Positions 24,590-33,761 of a stretch of DNA of 64,000 nucleotides are shown here, piece after piece. The DNA comes from an uncultured Muribaculaceae bacterium (GTDB lineage Bacteria; Bacteroidota; Bacteroidia; Bacteroidales; Muribaculaceae). The DNA is taken from NCBI GenBank assembly GCA_910586975.1, contig CAJUKX010000006.1, positions 40,991-104,990 of the forward strand. The letters run 5' to 3'. The position numbers and the translations under genes were made by a program. Positions within the stretch are counted from its first letter, which is position 1. The number at the start of each line of letters is the position of its first letter. The notes below the pieces were generated by a model. It was not told the DNA's origin. It worked only from the letters and a program-made list of their open reading frames with translations, and searched no databases.

Positions 24590-24620
24590 CAAAGTTAATG
24601 AAATTTTTTAAAATATGAAA
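24590..24620 (-). promoter_or_regulatory. Promoter of hppA
   Basis: Minus-strand TTTC (24617-24620), 19 bases, TAACTTTG (24590-24597). The -7 box is exact and the -33 box has one change. Leader of about 55 bases. Confidence 0.55.
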
Positions 24621-24731
24621 ATTCATTATTTCAAGATGGGTGTAAAATTTACAATTTAATAGGTTTTACAACCTAAAAATTGGAAACAAGTGTTAAAATT
24701 GCAATTTTATATTATATTTTAATACAAAATC

Positions 24732-24762
24732 TTTGTTTATTTATTTTTTTGCTTTATCTTTG
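24732..24762 (+). promoter_or_regulatory. Promoter of the secreted-protein block
   Basis: TTTG (24732-24735), 19 bases, TATCTTTG (24755-24762): a perfect consensus. Transcription should start near 24769, giving a leader of about 110 bases. Confidence 0.75.
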
Positions 24763-24793
24763 CGCGTAGAAAAAGCTATTCTTACATTTTGTA

Positions 24794-24841
24794 CGAGATT
24801 CCGGTGTCCATTAGGAGGACAATTTCAGTCTCGGCTTTTTT
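24794..24841 (+). promoter_or_regulatory. Terminator-like nested hairpin in the 5' leader
   Basis: CGAGA (24794-24798) pairs with TCTCG (24829-24833), enclosing TGTCC (24805-24809) with GGACA (24817-24821), followed by GCTTTTTT. Placed between the promoter and the start codon at 24880, it could end most transcripts early or act as an attenuator or small leader RNA. Confidence 0.45.
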
Positions 24842-24879
24842 CGTATACGGATATTATAAACCATAAAAATAAAACTGCC

Positions 24880-27063
24880 TTGAACAAATTTACTCTTACA
24901 CTTCTCTCTGCTGCAACACTGCTTTGCGGTACAGGTGTGTCGCATGCCCTTGCTCCCAAGGGGTTTGACATATCCAAGATGATCTATAAGGCCAAGAACG
25001 GTTCGGATGCGTTCAAATCTGAACGCATGAAGCGTATCGAGAGCACCAACGCGCTCCTCGAGGCCGGCAAGCCCTCGCGCTTCGCAAGCACCCTGGCCGC
25101 TCCTGCCGACGACTCTGACATCGTGACAACTCCCTCGCAGGAATTCGGCAACCGCGATCTCTGGGGTGAGATGGATGCACCCAACGGCGAAACCTGGTTC
25201 TACTCCGGTAAGATCGAGTACAAGAAAAACGTCGTCAACGAATATTTCACCGAGATGCTGCCACAGTCGTTCTCGATTGAGATTTTCGACCAAGACATGA
25301 ACCTTGTGGGTACCATAAGCGACAAATTAGAGATTAAAGCTGATGAAGCTCGCGTGCGTGCCGTTGAAGTTCTGCCTGTGATTTCACGAAACTACTTCAA
25401 TACCGATGATAAGGTAGAAGTGGCTGTTGCCGTTACCGTTAATCCGCTGCCCTGGGGCATTCGTCCCTACACCTATATCTATTCTATAGGCAATCCCAAA
25501 GATAGCGAGGGCAACGACGAACCCATACAGGTTTACAACCACTTTATCTCCGACGTGCTCGATGCCTCTACCGATGGCAACGAAAACCTGTTCATGACTG
25601 TCGTTTCTGAAGGCAACGACTCCGGTGTCACCGAGGAAGATCTCGGACAAGAAGGCGCATACTGGAAATATCAGTTGGGCAACTACATGAAGGCCGTGAC
25701 ATACGCCAAGGCCGATGCCAACGGCCAGCTCAAGCCCGTGTTTGAAAAGCGCATCACATACTATCAGTACCAGGGCGACCAGCAGGATACTCCCCCTCTG
25801 ATGTCATACGTGCACAACGGCAAGCCCTGCATCGTCTTCCCCCACTACGAGGAACTGTTCTACAACAAGTTCGACTCAATGGACGAGGACATAACCCAGC
25901 GTCTGCCCAACAAGCTCGTTATCGAAATATACGAGTTGGACGAGGCTGCCGGTCAGTTCAAGCTCGCCCAGACCACCAAGATTGATGTTGTGCGTCCCGA
26001 GATCGACGGTATCATCGCATCGTACTACGGCATAGGCTTGTTCAGCTACACCGGCGACGTGGCTTACGGTGACGACGGTCTTGCATCGTTTATCGTTACC
26101 CGCAGCGACTACATGGCTTCTTCTGACAGCTTTGCCAACTCATACTTCATTTACAATGCCGACGGTACACTGCGTTGCCCGCTCTTTGAGAACGCAGCAA
26201 GCCATCAGCGCCTCTCGGATATCGAAGGCTTCGATCCCATGGAAATGTTTGCCGAACTCGATGCCCAGGGCTACTGGTTCAACTTCGTCAACATGCGCAC
26301 ATTCCAGACCGAACTCCGCCTGTTCCAGGGTCTCATTGACGAAGACTCAGACGATCCCGACTACATGATGGCCAACATGGACCGTATAAAGGTGGGCGAC
26401 ACATTCATGTACGCAGTTGAAATGCGTGTGCCCGAATACGATGATATCGAAGATACAAACTTCATGCGTGTGGCATGGATAACCAGAGAAGGCAAGCTCG
26501 ACCACATGGACTACATCAATATCGGTAACCTCGTGAACTACGCATCGCTGTACATGACAAATATGACCCTTGACGAAAACTACTTCCACAAAGGTCCCGA
26601 ACGCGAATACATGATGCTCATCAAGCGCGCCAATGCCGATGATGCCTCTTCAGAAGAACAGCTCCTCGTAGCCCAGGCTACAAGCGAAAACTATCCCGCC
26701 GGACGTGAACTCCTTCTGCTGGGTCCCGATCCTGAATATGGTGTCCTCGACTTCATTCAGCCCTATCCTACCTACCTTTCTGTACATTACAAGAAGACCG
26801 TAGACGGTTTGGATAAGGCCTACACCCGCTACTACGACATGCCGTTAAACAAGACTGCCGGTATCGTTGATGCCGTTGCCGGTGAACTTCCCTTCGCATT
26901 CGACGGCACCAACGTAACTCTTGACGGTGCATTCATCGAAGTCTACAACCTTCAGGGTATCCGCGTGGCTGCCGCCACCGGCTCTGTAAGCCTTCAGGGC
27001 ATGACCCACGGCGTATACATGGTACGTGCCGCCGGCCACACTGCCAAGGTTGCAGTTAAATAA
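24880..27063 (+). CDS. Secreted protein with T9SS-like C-terminal domain, function unknown
   Basis: 727 residues from a TTG at 24880. The TTG start gives a clean signal peptide (MNKFTLTLLSAATLLCGTGVSHALA); the longer in-frame extension begins upstream of the transcription start and is discarded. The central region (about 60-650) has many beta strands and aspartates but no recognised catalytic motif. The end (VYNLQGIRVAAATGSVSLQG then MTHGVYMVRAAGHTAKVAVK) matches the type A C-terminal domain that directs proteins to the Bacteroidota type IX secretion system. It is first in a row of three genes with similar C-termini and may be exported and attached to the surface with the protease at 31168. 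Confidence 0.7.
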   Translation: MNKFTLTLLSAATLLCGTGVSHALAPKGFDISKMIYKAKNGSDAFKSERMKRIESTNALLEAGKPSRFASTLAAPADDSDIVTTPSQEFGNRDLWGEMDAPNGETWFYSGKIEYKKNVVNEYFTEMLPQSFSIEIFDQDMNLVGTISDKLEIKADEARVRAVEVLPVISRNYFNTDDKVEVAVAVTVNPLPWGIRPYTYIYSIGNPKDSEGNDEPIQVYNHFISDVLDASTDGNENLFMTVVSEGNDSGVTEEDLGQEGAYWKYQLGNYMKAVTYAKADANGQLKPVFEKRITYYQYQGDQQDTPPLMSYVHNGKPCIVFPHYEELFYNKFDSMDEDITQRLPNKLVIEIYELDEAAGQFKLAQTTKIDVVRPEIDGIIASYYGIGLFSYTGDVAYGDDGLASFIVTRSDYMASSDSFANSYFIYNADGTLRCPLFENAASHQRLSDIEGFDPMEMFAELDAQGYWFNFVNMRTFQTELRLFQGLIDEDSDDPDYMMANMDRIKVGDTFMYAVEMRVPEYDDIEDTNFMRVAWITREGKLDHMDYINIGNLVNYASLYMTNMTLDENYFHKGPEREYMMLIKRANADDASSEEQLLVAQATSENYPAGRELLLLGPDPEYGVLDFIQPYPTYLSVHYKKTVDGLDKAYTRYYDMPLNKTAGIVDAVAGELPFAFDGTNVTLDGAFIEVYNLQGIRVAAATGSVSLQGMTHGVYMVRAAGHTAKVAVK

Positions 27064-27074
27064 GCTATCCATCG

Positions 27075-27115
27075 CCTTGCGGGACAGCAGCCCTCCAAGC
27101 AGCTGCCCCGCAAGG
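27075..27115 (+). terminator. Hairpin after the first secreted-protein gene
   Basis: CCTTGCGGG (27075-27083) pairs with CCCGCAAGG (27107-27115), with AGCAG and CTGC inside adding to the stem. No T-run follows, so it may be an mRNA-stabilising or weak stop structure. Confidence 0.45.
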
Positions 27116-27178
27116 ATACCATCATTTCCCCGCTTCAAAAACAACCCCTAATTCAAATTTTTAATTCCTATTCTATCA

Positions 27179-30100
27179 ATGAAAAAGCTTTTACTTTCAT
27201 TTCTGCCCATGTTGTTTGCCCTGTTGGCATTCAACGCCAACGCGCAGGACTTTTCAGCGACAGTGACATGGGATAAACCGGGATCCATCCAGGTGAAAAA
27301 AGGATCTTCCCCGGCTTACGCCACTCCCGTTGAAATCGCCGATGACGCAACGTCATTCACCGTAAACGAAAAAGAAGACTATATCTTCTTCCCTACCGAA
27401 GACTACTTCATTGAGTCTGCCACTATGAACGGCGCTAATCAGAGCCTGACACCTGACTATAGCACCGGTGCAAAATACTTCAAGCTTCAGGCTAAATATC
27501 AGAGCACCAAGTTCAACAATCAAACCGTAGCTCTGAAAATGGCCGCATACGAAGTTGTAGGCGAATTCACACTTACCATTGAAAATGGCGCTGACAAGCT
27601 TACAGTTCAGATGCAGGATGCTGCCGGAAGCCTCACACAGGCTCTCACCCCGGTTAACGGAACTACCACCTATACCATCCGCAACGTAGACAAGCAGCTC
27701 TATGTAAAGCCCGCAAGTTATCTCGTTCCCGCACTTTTCACAGCTACAAACAACGGCGAAGCCATCACTCAAGCCACCAATGGCAGCTATACAACACCTC
27801 TTGCTGCCGATGCCAAAATCGTTCTGGCTCTTAACGACCCGTCCACAGTTGAAGCTCCCGTTGAAGTGAAATTTGTTTTCACAAACAACGATCCCGCTTG
27901 TATCTCCAATATCCGTAACTGGTCTACCAGCAAGTTTATCGACCTCGAACAGTTCGCTGCCGATAACTATACTCTCAAACTCGACAAGGGTACAAACCTC
28001 GCCATCAACATGAACGAGGACTATACCCTCAACTCAATCACAGCCAATCCTGCCGTAGAAGTAAGCGGCGAAATCAAGAGCGGCACACGCTTCACCATCA
28101 AGGAAGCCACTACCATCACCATCGACGCCACAGCAATCGAATACGGCACCGAAACTGCAACCATCTACACCAACAACATCGATGGTCTTACATTCGCCAC
28201 CGCATTTACCGACGGTGAAACCCTCACTCCCGAATTTGTTAAGGAAAACCCCGAAGGCTCTGTTACATTCACAGGCCGAGGCAAGTATTCTTACACCATC
28301 AATATCCCCACTTCTGAATACACTCTTCCCAACATCCCCGGCAAGACCAAGAAGTTCTTCTACAGCGCCAAGCCCGGCTATTGGGTTAAGGACGGTGTGC
28401 TTGGCAACAAGGCCATCACACCCGACGACGATGACTATCATCTGCGTTCAGGCGTTATGGTAAAGACCGAAGAAGCTCCCGTATTCTTCAATGTAGGCAA
28501 GATTGACTACTCAGCTCAAGGTATCGTGTTCTTCAACGGCCTTGCAGGCGGTACAGCCAAACTCGACGCATTTACCGACGGTCTCTCAGGCAGCATGAAC
28601 GCTCCTTACGAAGGTCAGCCCGGTGTTATGTCTCCCGGTCATGTGAGCACATTCAAGTTCGACCCCGAATACAATGCTTCGTTCACAGCCGCTATGTTCA
28701 TCACTCAGCAGATAAGCGGTGTAGGTTTCTACACTTACGTTGACGGCGTTGCCCAGACTGCAAGCGAAGATTCTGAAGGCGTGTTCAAGAACCTGGTTCT
28801 CAAGAACAATTCAGTAGTGAAGATGTTCTACACCAACACTCCTCCCGCAACTCACACTATCAGCTTTGAAGTAGGTGAAGGTACATCGGCCACTCTCAAC
28901 TATGACCAGATCGTAACCACCACCGACTTCTCAAAGGCTATCAAGAACGTAGGCAAGGTTGAATATAAGTTCACTCCTGCCGAAGGCACTATGATCTTCG
29001 TAAACGAAGCCAAGCTCGAAGCTCCTTATATCTTCACCGCCGAAAAGGATGCAACTGTTAAGTTTGTTGCTGACATCAAGTCTGAAACATTCCCCGTTAC
29101 ATTGGTTCCCGCCGACAGCGCAGTAGTCAAGAAACTCGACAAGGTTACAATTATCGTACCCGTCACCGCTGCAATGATGGAAGGTACAGGTTCTATATAC
29201 TTTGAAGAAAATGTTGCCGAATATGTAAGCGTTACAAAGGGTACTGAAACCTTTGCTCTGTCTGCAATCGAACCCGGCGAACCCTCAGAAACCGGTATTC
29301 CCGTAGTAGTTTACCTCGAATCACCCATCACAGCCGAAGGCGAATACACAGTATCTTTAGCCGAAGGTCTGGTTTACACCACTGTATGGGATGATGCCAA
29401 GGGCGAATTTGTACGTCCTGCCGGCGCATCGGTCAACGCAGCCGTTACCGCCAAGGTTACCGTAGATCCCAACTTCCAGTACAAGTGGAGCTTCACTCCC
29501 GAAAACGGCAGCCAGAATCCCCTCCCCGGCGCTGATGATGAATACGTATTCATCTACCTGAGTCTGCCCGAAGCCGACAGCCTTATCGACGAACCCATCG
29601 ACAGCGAAGGCGCATACGGTCCCTGGGTACGTTACAACGGCAATACCCTCAAGCGCGGTACCGACGAGGTTGATGGCGACTGGATGTTTATCCCCGACTG
29701 GGACTTCTGGGGTCAGCCCGTACTCCGCATTGCTGTAAATGCTTCTGTATTCAATATCCCCGGCGATCTCTCTATCTCTGCTTTTGAAGGTGCATTCACC
29801 GTTAACGGCAATGAAGCTTCTCCCGAACTCGAATACAGCGCTCAATTCGGCGAAAAGAAAGAATTCACATACAACTTCCTCCCCGTTGCAGGTTCTGAAG
29901 TAACCCGCGAAGAAATCACTACCATCAAGCTCACCATCGACGGTGCTGACAAGGTGGAAATCGGCGAACTCTATGCTATCTTCGGCCAGGGCTGGAGCTA
30001 TGGTATCGAACTCAACGAATCATGCGTTTCAATCGAAGGCAACGTGGTTACCTTCACCATCCCCGAATCATTCTCACCCAAGTACGGTAACAACTCTCTT

Positions 30101-31042
30101 ACCATTGGCGAACAGAGCTTCCTCATCGACGGTATGTACTACTCACCCGATTTGGTAGGTTCTTGGAATGTAATTCGTACCACTCCCATCGACTTCACTT
30201 GGGTAGCACAGCCCGGCGGCACTATCATCAACTATGGTTACGGCCTTGAAGCCCAGATCATGTTTGGCGAAGAAGAAACCGTACGTGTTATCGACCGCAC
30301 CGGCCTCACCGTTACATTCAACGGCGAAAAGCTTGGCGGCATCGACTATGACAACTACGATACAGTAGCCGGCTATGCCATCGGTAGCAGCGGCGACTAT
30401 CCCAACGCTATCCTTCTCTCTGTAGGCGGCGGTATGTTCAACAGCAAGGATACCACCGGTAAGCTCACCCTTACTATCCCCGCAGGCGGTGTAAGCGTAT
30501 CGGGTGAAGTGCTCGACGAAGCCATCGAATACACCTGGAATGTTATCAAGGAGAAAGACTACGTTGTAGAAGTATCTCCCGCCGACGGCGAAACCGTCAA
30601 GACAATCAACAAGATCACCGTTAAGTTCACCAACGCCGATACAGCCGAGCTCTTCAACCTCGCTTCTATCTCGCTCCGCAAGAATGACTATTCTTACAAC
30701 AGCACCCCGCAGGAAGTGAAAGCTGTTGAAGGCGCAGAATGTCCCACATTCGAAATCACATTCGGCGAAGAACTCACCGTAGCAGGTCCCTACACCTTCA
30801 CAATGCGTACAGGTGCCTTCACACTCGACGGTGTTCAGGATTCACCCGCAGTTACTGCCGTAATCACTGTTGATCCCGACTTCATGGGCGTAGACGGTAT
30901 CTTTGGCGACGCAGCCAACGGCAAGCTCACAGTTGTAAACCTTCAGGGTATCGTTCTGATGCAGGATGCCACTGCCGAGGATCTCAAACAGCTCCCCGCC
31001 GGTATCTACATCATCAACGGCAAGAAGGTAGCCCTCAAGTAA
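27179..31042 (+). CDS. Very large secreted multi-domain beta protein with T9SS-like C-terminus
   Basis: 1287 residues. Signal peptide MKKLLLSFLPMLFALLAFNANA, then a series of beta-sandwich modules of about 90-110 residues. Recurring phrases such as PVTLVPADSAVVKKLDKVTI, VEVSPADGETVKTINKITVK and FLPVAGSEVTREEITTIKLT mark Ig-like (Big-type) units in the second half; each starts with a P-A/V-D/G turn and includes I-T-V/L strands. The end (LTVVNLQGIVLMQDATAEDL then KQLPAGIYIINGKKVALK) is a C-terminal sorting-type domain. No catalytic motif is seen, so it is probably a surface adhesin or scaffold. The composition (Ala, Thr, Glu, Pro-rich, cysteine-poor) fits a surface protein. Strong terminator follows. 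Confidence 0.72.
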   Translation: MKKLLLSFLPMLFALLAFNANAQDFSATVTWDKPGSIQVKKGSSPAYATPVEIADDATSFTVNEKEDYIFFPTEDYFIESATMNGANQSLTPDYSTGAKYFKLQAKYQSTKFNNQTVALKMAAYEVVGEFTLTIENGADKLTVQMQDAAGSLTQALTPVNGTTTYTIRNVDKQLYVKPASYLVPALFTATNNGEAITQATNGSYTTPLAADAKIVLALNDPSTVEAPVEVKFVFTNNDPACISNIRNWSTSKFIDLEQFAADNYTLKLDKGTNLAINMNEDYTLNSITANPAVEVSGEIKSGTRFTIKEATTITIDATAIEYGTETATIYTNNIDGLTFATAFTDGETLTPEFVKENPEGSVTFTGRGKYSYTINIPTSEYTLPNIPGKTKKFFYSAKPGYWVKDGVLGNKAITPDDDDYHLRSGVMVKTEEAPVFFNVGKIDYSAQGIVFFNGLAGGTAKLDAFTDGLSGSMNAPYEGQPGVMSPGHVSTFKFDPEYNASFTAAMFITQQISGVGFYTYVDGVAQTASEDSEGVFKNLVLKNNSVVKMFYTNTPPATHTISFEVGEGTSATLNYDQIVTTTDFSKAIKNVGKVEYKFTPAEGTMIFVNEAKLEAPYIFTAEKDATVKFVADIKSETFPVTLVPADSAVVKKLDKVTIIVPVTAAMMEGTGSIYFEENVAEYVSVTKGTETFALSAIEPGEPSETGIPVVVYLESPITAEGEYTVSLAEGLVYTTVWDDAKGEFVRPAGASVNAAVTAKVTVDPNFQYKWSFTPENGSQNPLPGADDEYVFIYLSLPEADSLIDEPIDSEGAYGPWVRYNGNTLKRGTDEVDGDWMFIPDWDFWGQPVLRIAVNASVFNIPGDLSISAFEGAFTVNGNEASPELEYSAQFGEKKEFTYNFLPVAGSEVTREEITTIKLTIDGADKVEIGELYAIFGQGWSYGIELNESCVSIEGNVVTFTIPESFSPKYGNNSLTIGEQSFLIDGMYYSPDLVGSWNVIRTTPIDFTWVAQPGGTIINYGYGLEAQIMFGEEETVRVIDRTGLTVTFNGEKLGGIDYDNYDTVAGYAIGSSGDYPNAILLSVGGGMFNSKDTTGKLTLTIPAGGVSVSGEVLDEAIEYTWNVIKEKDYVVEVSPADGETVKTINKITVKFTNADTAELFNLASISLRKNDYSYNSTPQEVKAVEGAECPTFEITFGEELTVAGPYTFTMRTGAFTLDGVQDSPAVTAVITVDPDFMGVDGIFGDAANGKLTVVNLQGIVLMQDATAEDLKQLPAGIYIINGKKVALK

Positions 31043-31061
31043 TCACTACCATTAAAATTTG

Positions 31062-31095
31062 AAAAGACTTCCGGCTCAAAGCCGGGAGTCTTTTT
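31062..31095 (+). terminator. Terminator after the 1287-residue protein gene
   Basis: AAAAGACT-T-CCGGCT and AGCCGG-G-AGTCTTTT pair around a 3-base loop, followed by further T. The downstream protease may use another promoter or readthrough. Confidence 0.8.
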
Positions 31096-31167
31096 ATCCC
31101 AAAATAATTTTTTAATCATCAAAAAGCATCTCTCCAAAACCTTTCAAAAAATACCTAACAACAAGCA

Positions 31168-33687
31168 ATGACAAAACATCTACTCACAGGAACCCTCGCC
31201 ATCCTCATAGCCGGTGGCGCAGCCTCAGCCAAGACCCTGCTGCCTGAGGAAGCATTGCAGCGTGTTCAGGGTTCGCAGATCAAGGCTCAGGCTCTGAATA
31301 ATCTGCAGAATGCCCCTGAGCTGGTTCTCACATCATTTACCGAATCCGGCGTGCCGGCTGTGTATGTGTTCGGCAAACAGGACAACGGTTACATGATTCT
31401 CAGTGCCGATGACATCGCATATCCGGTTTTAGCTTATGCCGATAACGGTACTTTTGACAAGGAAAATATGCCCGAAGCCATGAAGTGGTGGCTCGACGAG
31501 TATACCCGCCAGATTGAGTATGCCGCCGCCAATTCAGCCGCTCTCGGTTCAGATATTCGCCCCGCACGCGAGCAGCGTCAGGCCATCGAGCCCCTGCTCA
31601 AGACCCACTGGGACCAGGGCGAACCCTACAACCGCCTGTGCCCCGTGGTAAACGGCTCGCGCGGCTATACCGGTTGTGTAGCCACCTCAATGGCGCAGAT
31701 AATGTACTACTTCAAATATCCCGCCGTAGGTACAGGCAAAATCAGCTATAACGACGATGAAGGTTGCGGCAAGCGTCTTACCTGGGACTTCACCAAGAAT
31801 CCCTTTGAATGGGACAAGATGCTCCTCAACTACAGCAACCAGCAGTATACCGACGAGCAGGCAAATGCCGTTTCAGTTCTGATGAAGAGCGCCGGCGCTG
31901 CCGTGAAGATGAGCTATGGCGCCGATTCGTCGGGTGCCCTCTCGCTCATGACCCAGCACGGTCTGGTCAAATACCTCGGCTACGACCCCAACCTCGAGTA
32001 CGTGCTCCGCAGCACCGTATCGTCTACCAAGTGGGACGAGCTAATGTATGAAAACCTTGTCAACGTAGGTCCCGTGCTCTATGGCGGTGGCTCTATGGTT
32101 GGCGGCGGTCACTCGTTTGTGCTCGACGGCTACGACGGCAACGGTTACTATCACTTCAACTGGGGCTGGAGCTCGATGAGCGACGGTTACTTCTCGCTCG
32201 ACGCCCTCAATCCCTCGGCTCTCGGTGCCGGCGGCGGTACCGGTGGCGGTTACAACTTCACTCAGGATGCAGTTCTCGGCATTCAGCCTCCCACAGGCAA
32301 GCCCGCTGAGGAAAGACCTGAAACTATCTTCCAGCTCGGTTCGCTCAACGGAACCATGGAAGGCGATGTGCTTAAGCTCGACCTGGCCGACGAAGGCGAA
32401 CCCATGTGGGTGAACTACAACCCCGAAACCGTAAAGGTGCGCTTCGGTATGATCATCGAACAGCAGAACACCACCAACGGTGCCGACACCACAGTGGCCA
32501 TCAACAAGACCATCTACAGCCTTAAGCCCGGCTACGGCGCAAATGTAAAAATCCTGAAACCTCAGGTTGACTTCGCAGCTCTTCAGCTCCCCGACGGCGT
32601 GTTCAAGATTACAATGGCCAGCCTTATGGATACCGAGGGCGCACTGTGGCAGCCCATGAAGTTCAACTACGGTTGCTCGAACTACGTGGTTGTTACCAAA
32701 GAAAACGGCAAGTACACCGTTGAGTCTACCAAGGCTCCGTTCTATACCATTGATCAGGTAATGATCGACGACCTTTACTACGGCTGCCTTGTGAATATGG
32801 ATGTCACCATCACCAATCCCTACGACTTCGAGATTTCGCGCGGTATAGCTCCGCTGCTCTACACCACCGACGGTCAGATAGCCTATATGGGCGAAGGTTT
32901 GTTTATCACACTCCAGCCTCACGAAACCGTTACCCGCAACATAATCACCGAAATGTATCTGTTCAACAGCTCGCTGGGCCAGGTACGTCAGGACACTGAT
33001 TTCTATCTCACATTCTTCGACGAGACTTCATACAGAATCATGACTGATGAATTCTTCTCCAAGGTGACCATGCACCCCAATCCCGGTGCGCCTCAGGTAA
33101 CTGTTACTCCCGCTCTCACTATCGAGGGTGCCAAGAGAGTGCATAAGGTGGAGAACGGCACATTCCTTAACTATTACGAGGTAAGCAACCCCTACGAAAT
33201 GCGTGTAACCGCCGGTCTTACCCTCAATCAGGGCTTCATAGCATATCCCATCTACGTATGTCTGCTCACCGATGTTGATGCCAACGGCAATCTCGGCATT
33301 ATCGACTATAAGGGCGATGCAGTATTTATGAGCGAAGCAGGTCAGCATACTGATTTTGATGTAACATTCAACTTCAGCTCAGCTGTCCCCGGAGAGTACT
33401 ATCACCTCTCGCTTGCATACGGTGTAAACCAGAGTCTGGCAGCACTGAGCAATCCTCTGCGCTTCAGAATCGCTGACCAGTTGGGTGTGGAAGACGTTAC
33501 CGATGCCGACTCTGATATCAGCTTTGACGGCACTACAGTCAGCGCACAGGGCGAAGAAATCACCGTTTACAACCTGCAGGGTGTGAAGGTGGCCGAAGGC
33601 CTTGACAGCGTAAGCATGCAGGGCTTCACCGCCGGCGTGTACATTGCCAAGACTCCGACCAAGAGCCTCAAGATTGTGGTAAAATAA
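31168..33687 (+). CDS. Secreted C10 (streptopain/interpain-type) cysteine protease with T9SS-like C-terminus
   Basis: 839 residues. A signal peptide (MTKHLLTGTLAILIAGGAASA) is followed by a Spi-type propeptide (about 22-135), which holds such enzymes inactive until cleavage. The catalytic core has C170 (GYTGCVATSMAQIMYYF) and H315 (GGGHSFVLDGYDG), with the conserved YYHFNWGWSSMSDGYF at 328-343. A beta-sandwich region follows (about 370-760), and the end (ITVYNLQGVKVAEGLDSVSM then QGFTAGVYIAKTPTKSLKIV) is the same sorting-type domain as in the two preceding genes. C10 proteases of oral and gut Bacteroidota digest host proteins. Its partners here may be substrates, scaffolds or co-exported surface proteins. 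Confidence 0.92.
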   Translation: MTKHLLTGTLAILIAGGAASAKTLLPEEALQRVQGSQIKAQALNNLQNAPELVLTSFTESGVPAVYVFGKQDNGYMILSADDIAYPVLAYADNGTFDKENMPEAMKWWLDEYTRQIEYAAANSAALGSDIRPAREQRQAIEPLLKTHWDQGEPYNRLCPVVNGSRGYTGCVATSMAQIMYYFKYPAVGTGKISYNDDEGCGKRLTWDFTKNPFEWDKMLLNYSNQQYTDEQANAVSVLMKSAGAAVKMSYGADSSGALSLMTQHGLVKYLGYDPNLEYVLRSTVSSTKWDELMYENLVNVGPVLYGGGSMVGGGHSFVLDGYDGNGYYHFNWGWSSMSDGYFSLDALNPSALGAGGGTGGGYNFTQDAVLGIQPPTGKPAEERPETIFQLGSLNGTMEGDVLKLDLADEGEPMWVNYNPETVKVRFGMIIEQQNTTNGADTTVAINKTIYSLKPGYGANVKILKPQVDFAALQLPDGVFKITMASLMDTEGALWQPMKFNYGCSNYVVVTKENGKYTVESTKAPFYTIDQVMIDDLYYGCLVNMDVTITNPYDFEISRGIAPLLYTTDGQIAYMGEGLFITLQPHETVTRNIITEMYLFNSSLGQVRQDTDFYLTFFDETSYRIMTDEFFSKVTMHPNPGAPQVTVTPALTIEGAKRVHKVENGTFLNYYEVSNPYEMRVTAGLTLNQGFIAYPIYVCLLTDVDANGNLGIIDYKGDAVFMSEAGQHTDFDVTFNFSSAVPGEYYHLSLAYGVNQSLAALSNPLRFRIADQLGVEDVTDADSDISFDGTTVSAQGEEITVYNLQGVKVAEGLDSVSMQGFTAGVYIAKTPTKSLKIVVK

Positions 33688-33702
33688 AAATCATAATAAC
33701 GT

Positions 33703-33746
33703 AAAAAAAATGGAGTGACATCATGCGATGCCGCTCCATTTTTTTA
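33703..33746. terminator. Bidirectional terminator between protease and LtaS-like genes
   Basis: AAAAAAATGGAG pairs with CTCCATTTTTTT, with CATC and GATG pairing inside. A- and T-runs on both sides serve the converging genes. Confidence 0.85.
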
Positions 33747-33761
33747 TACAAGTAACTATAC

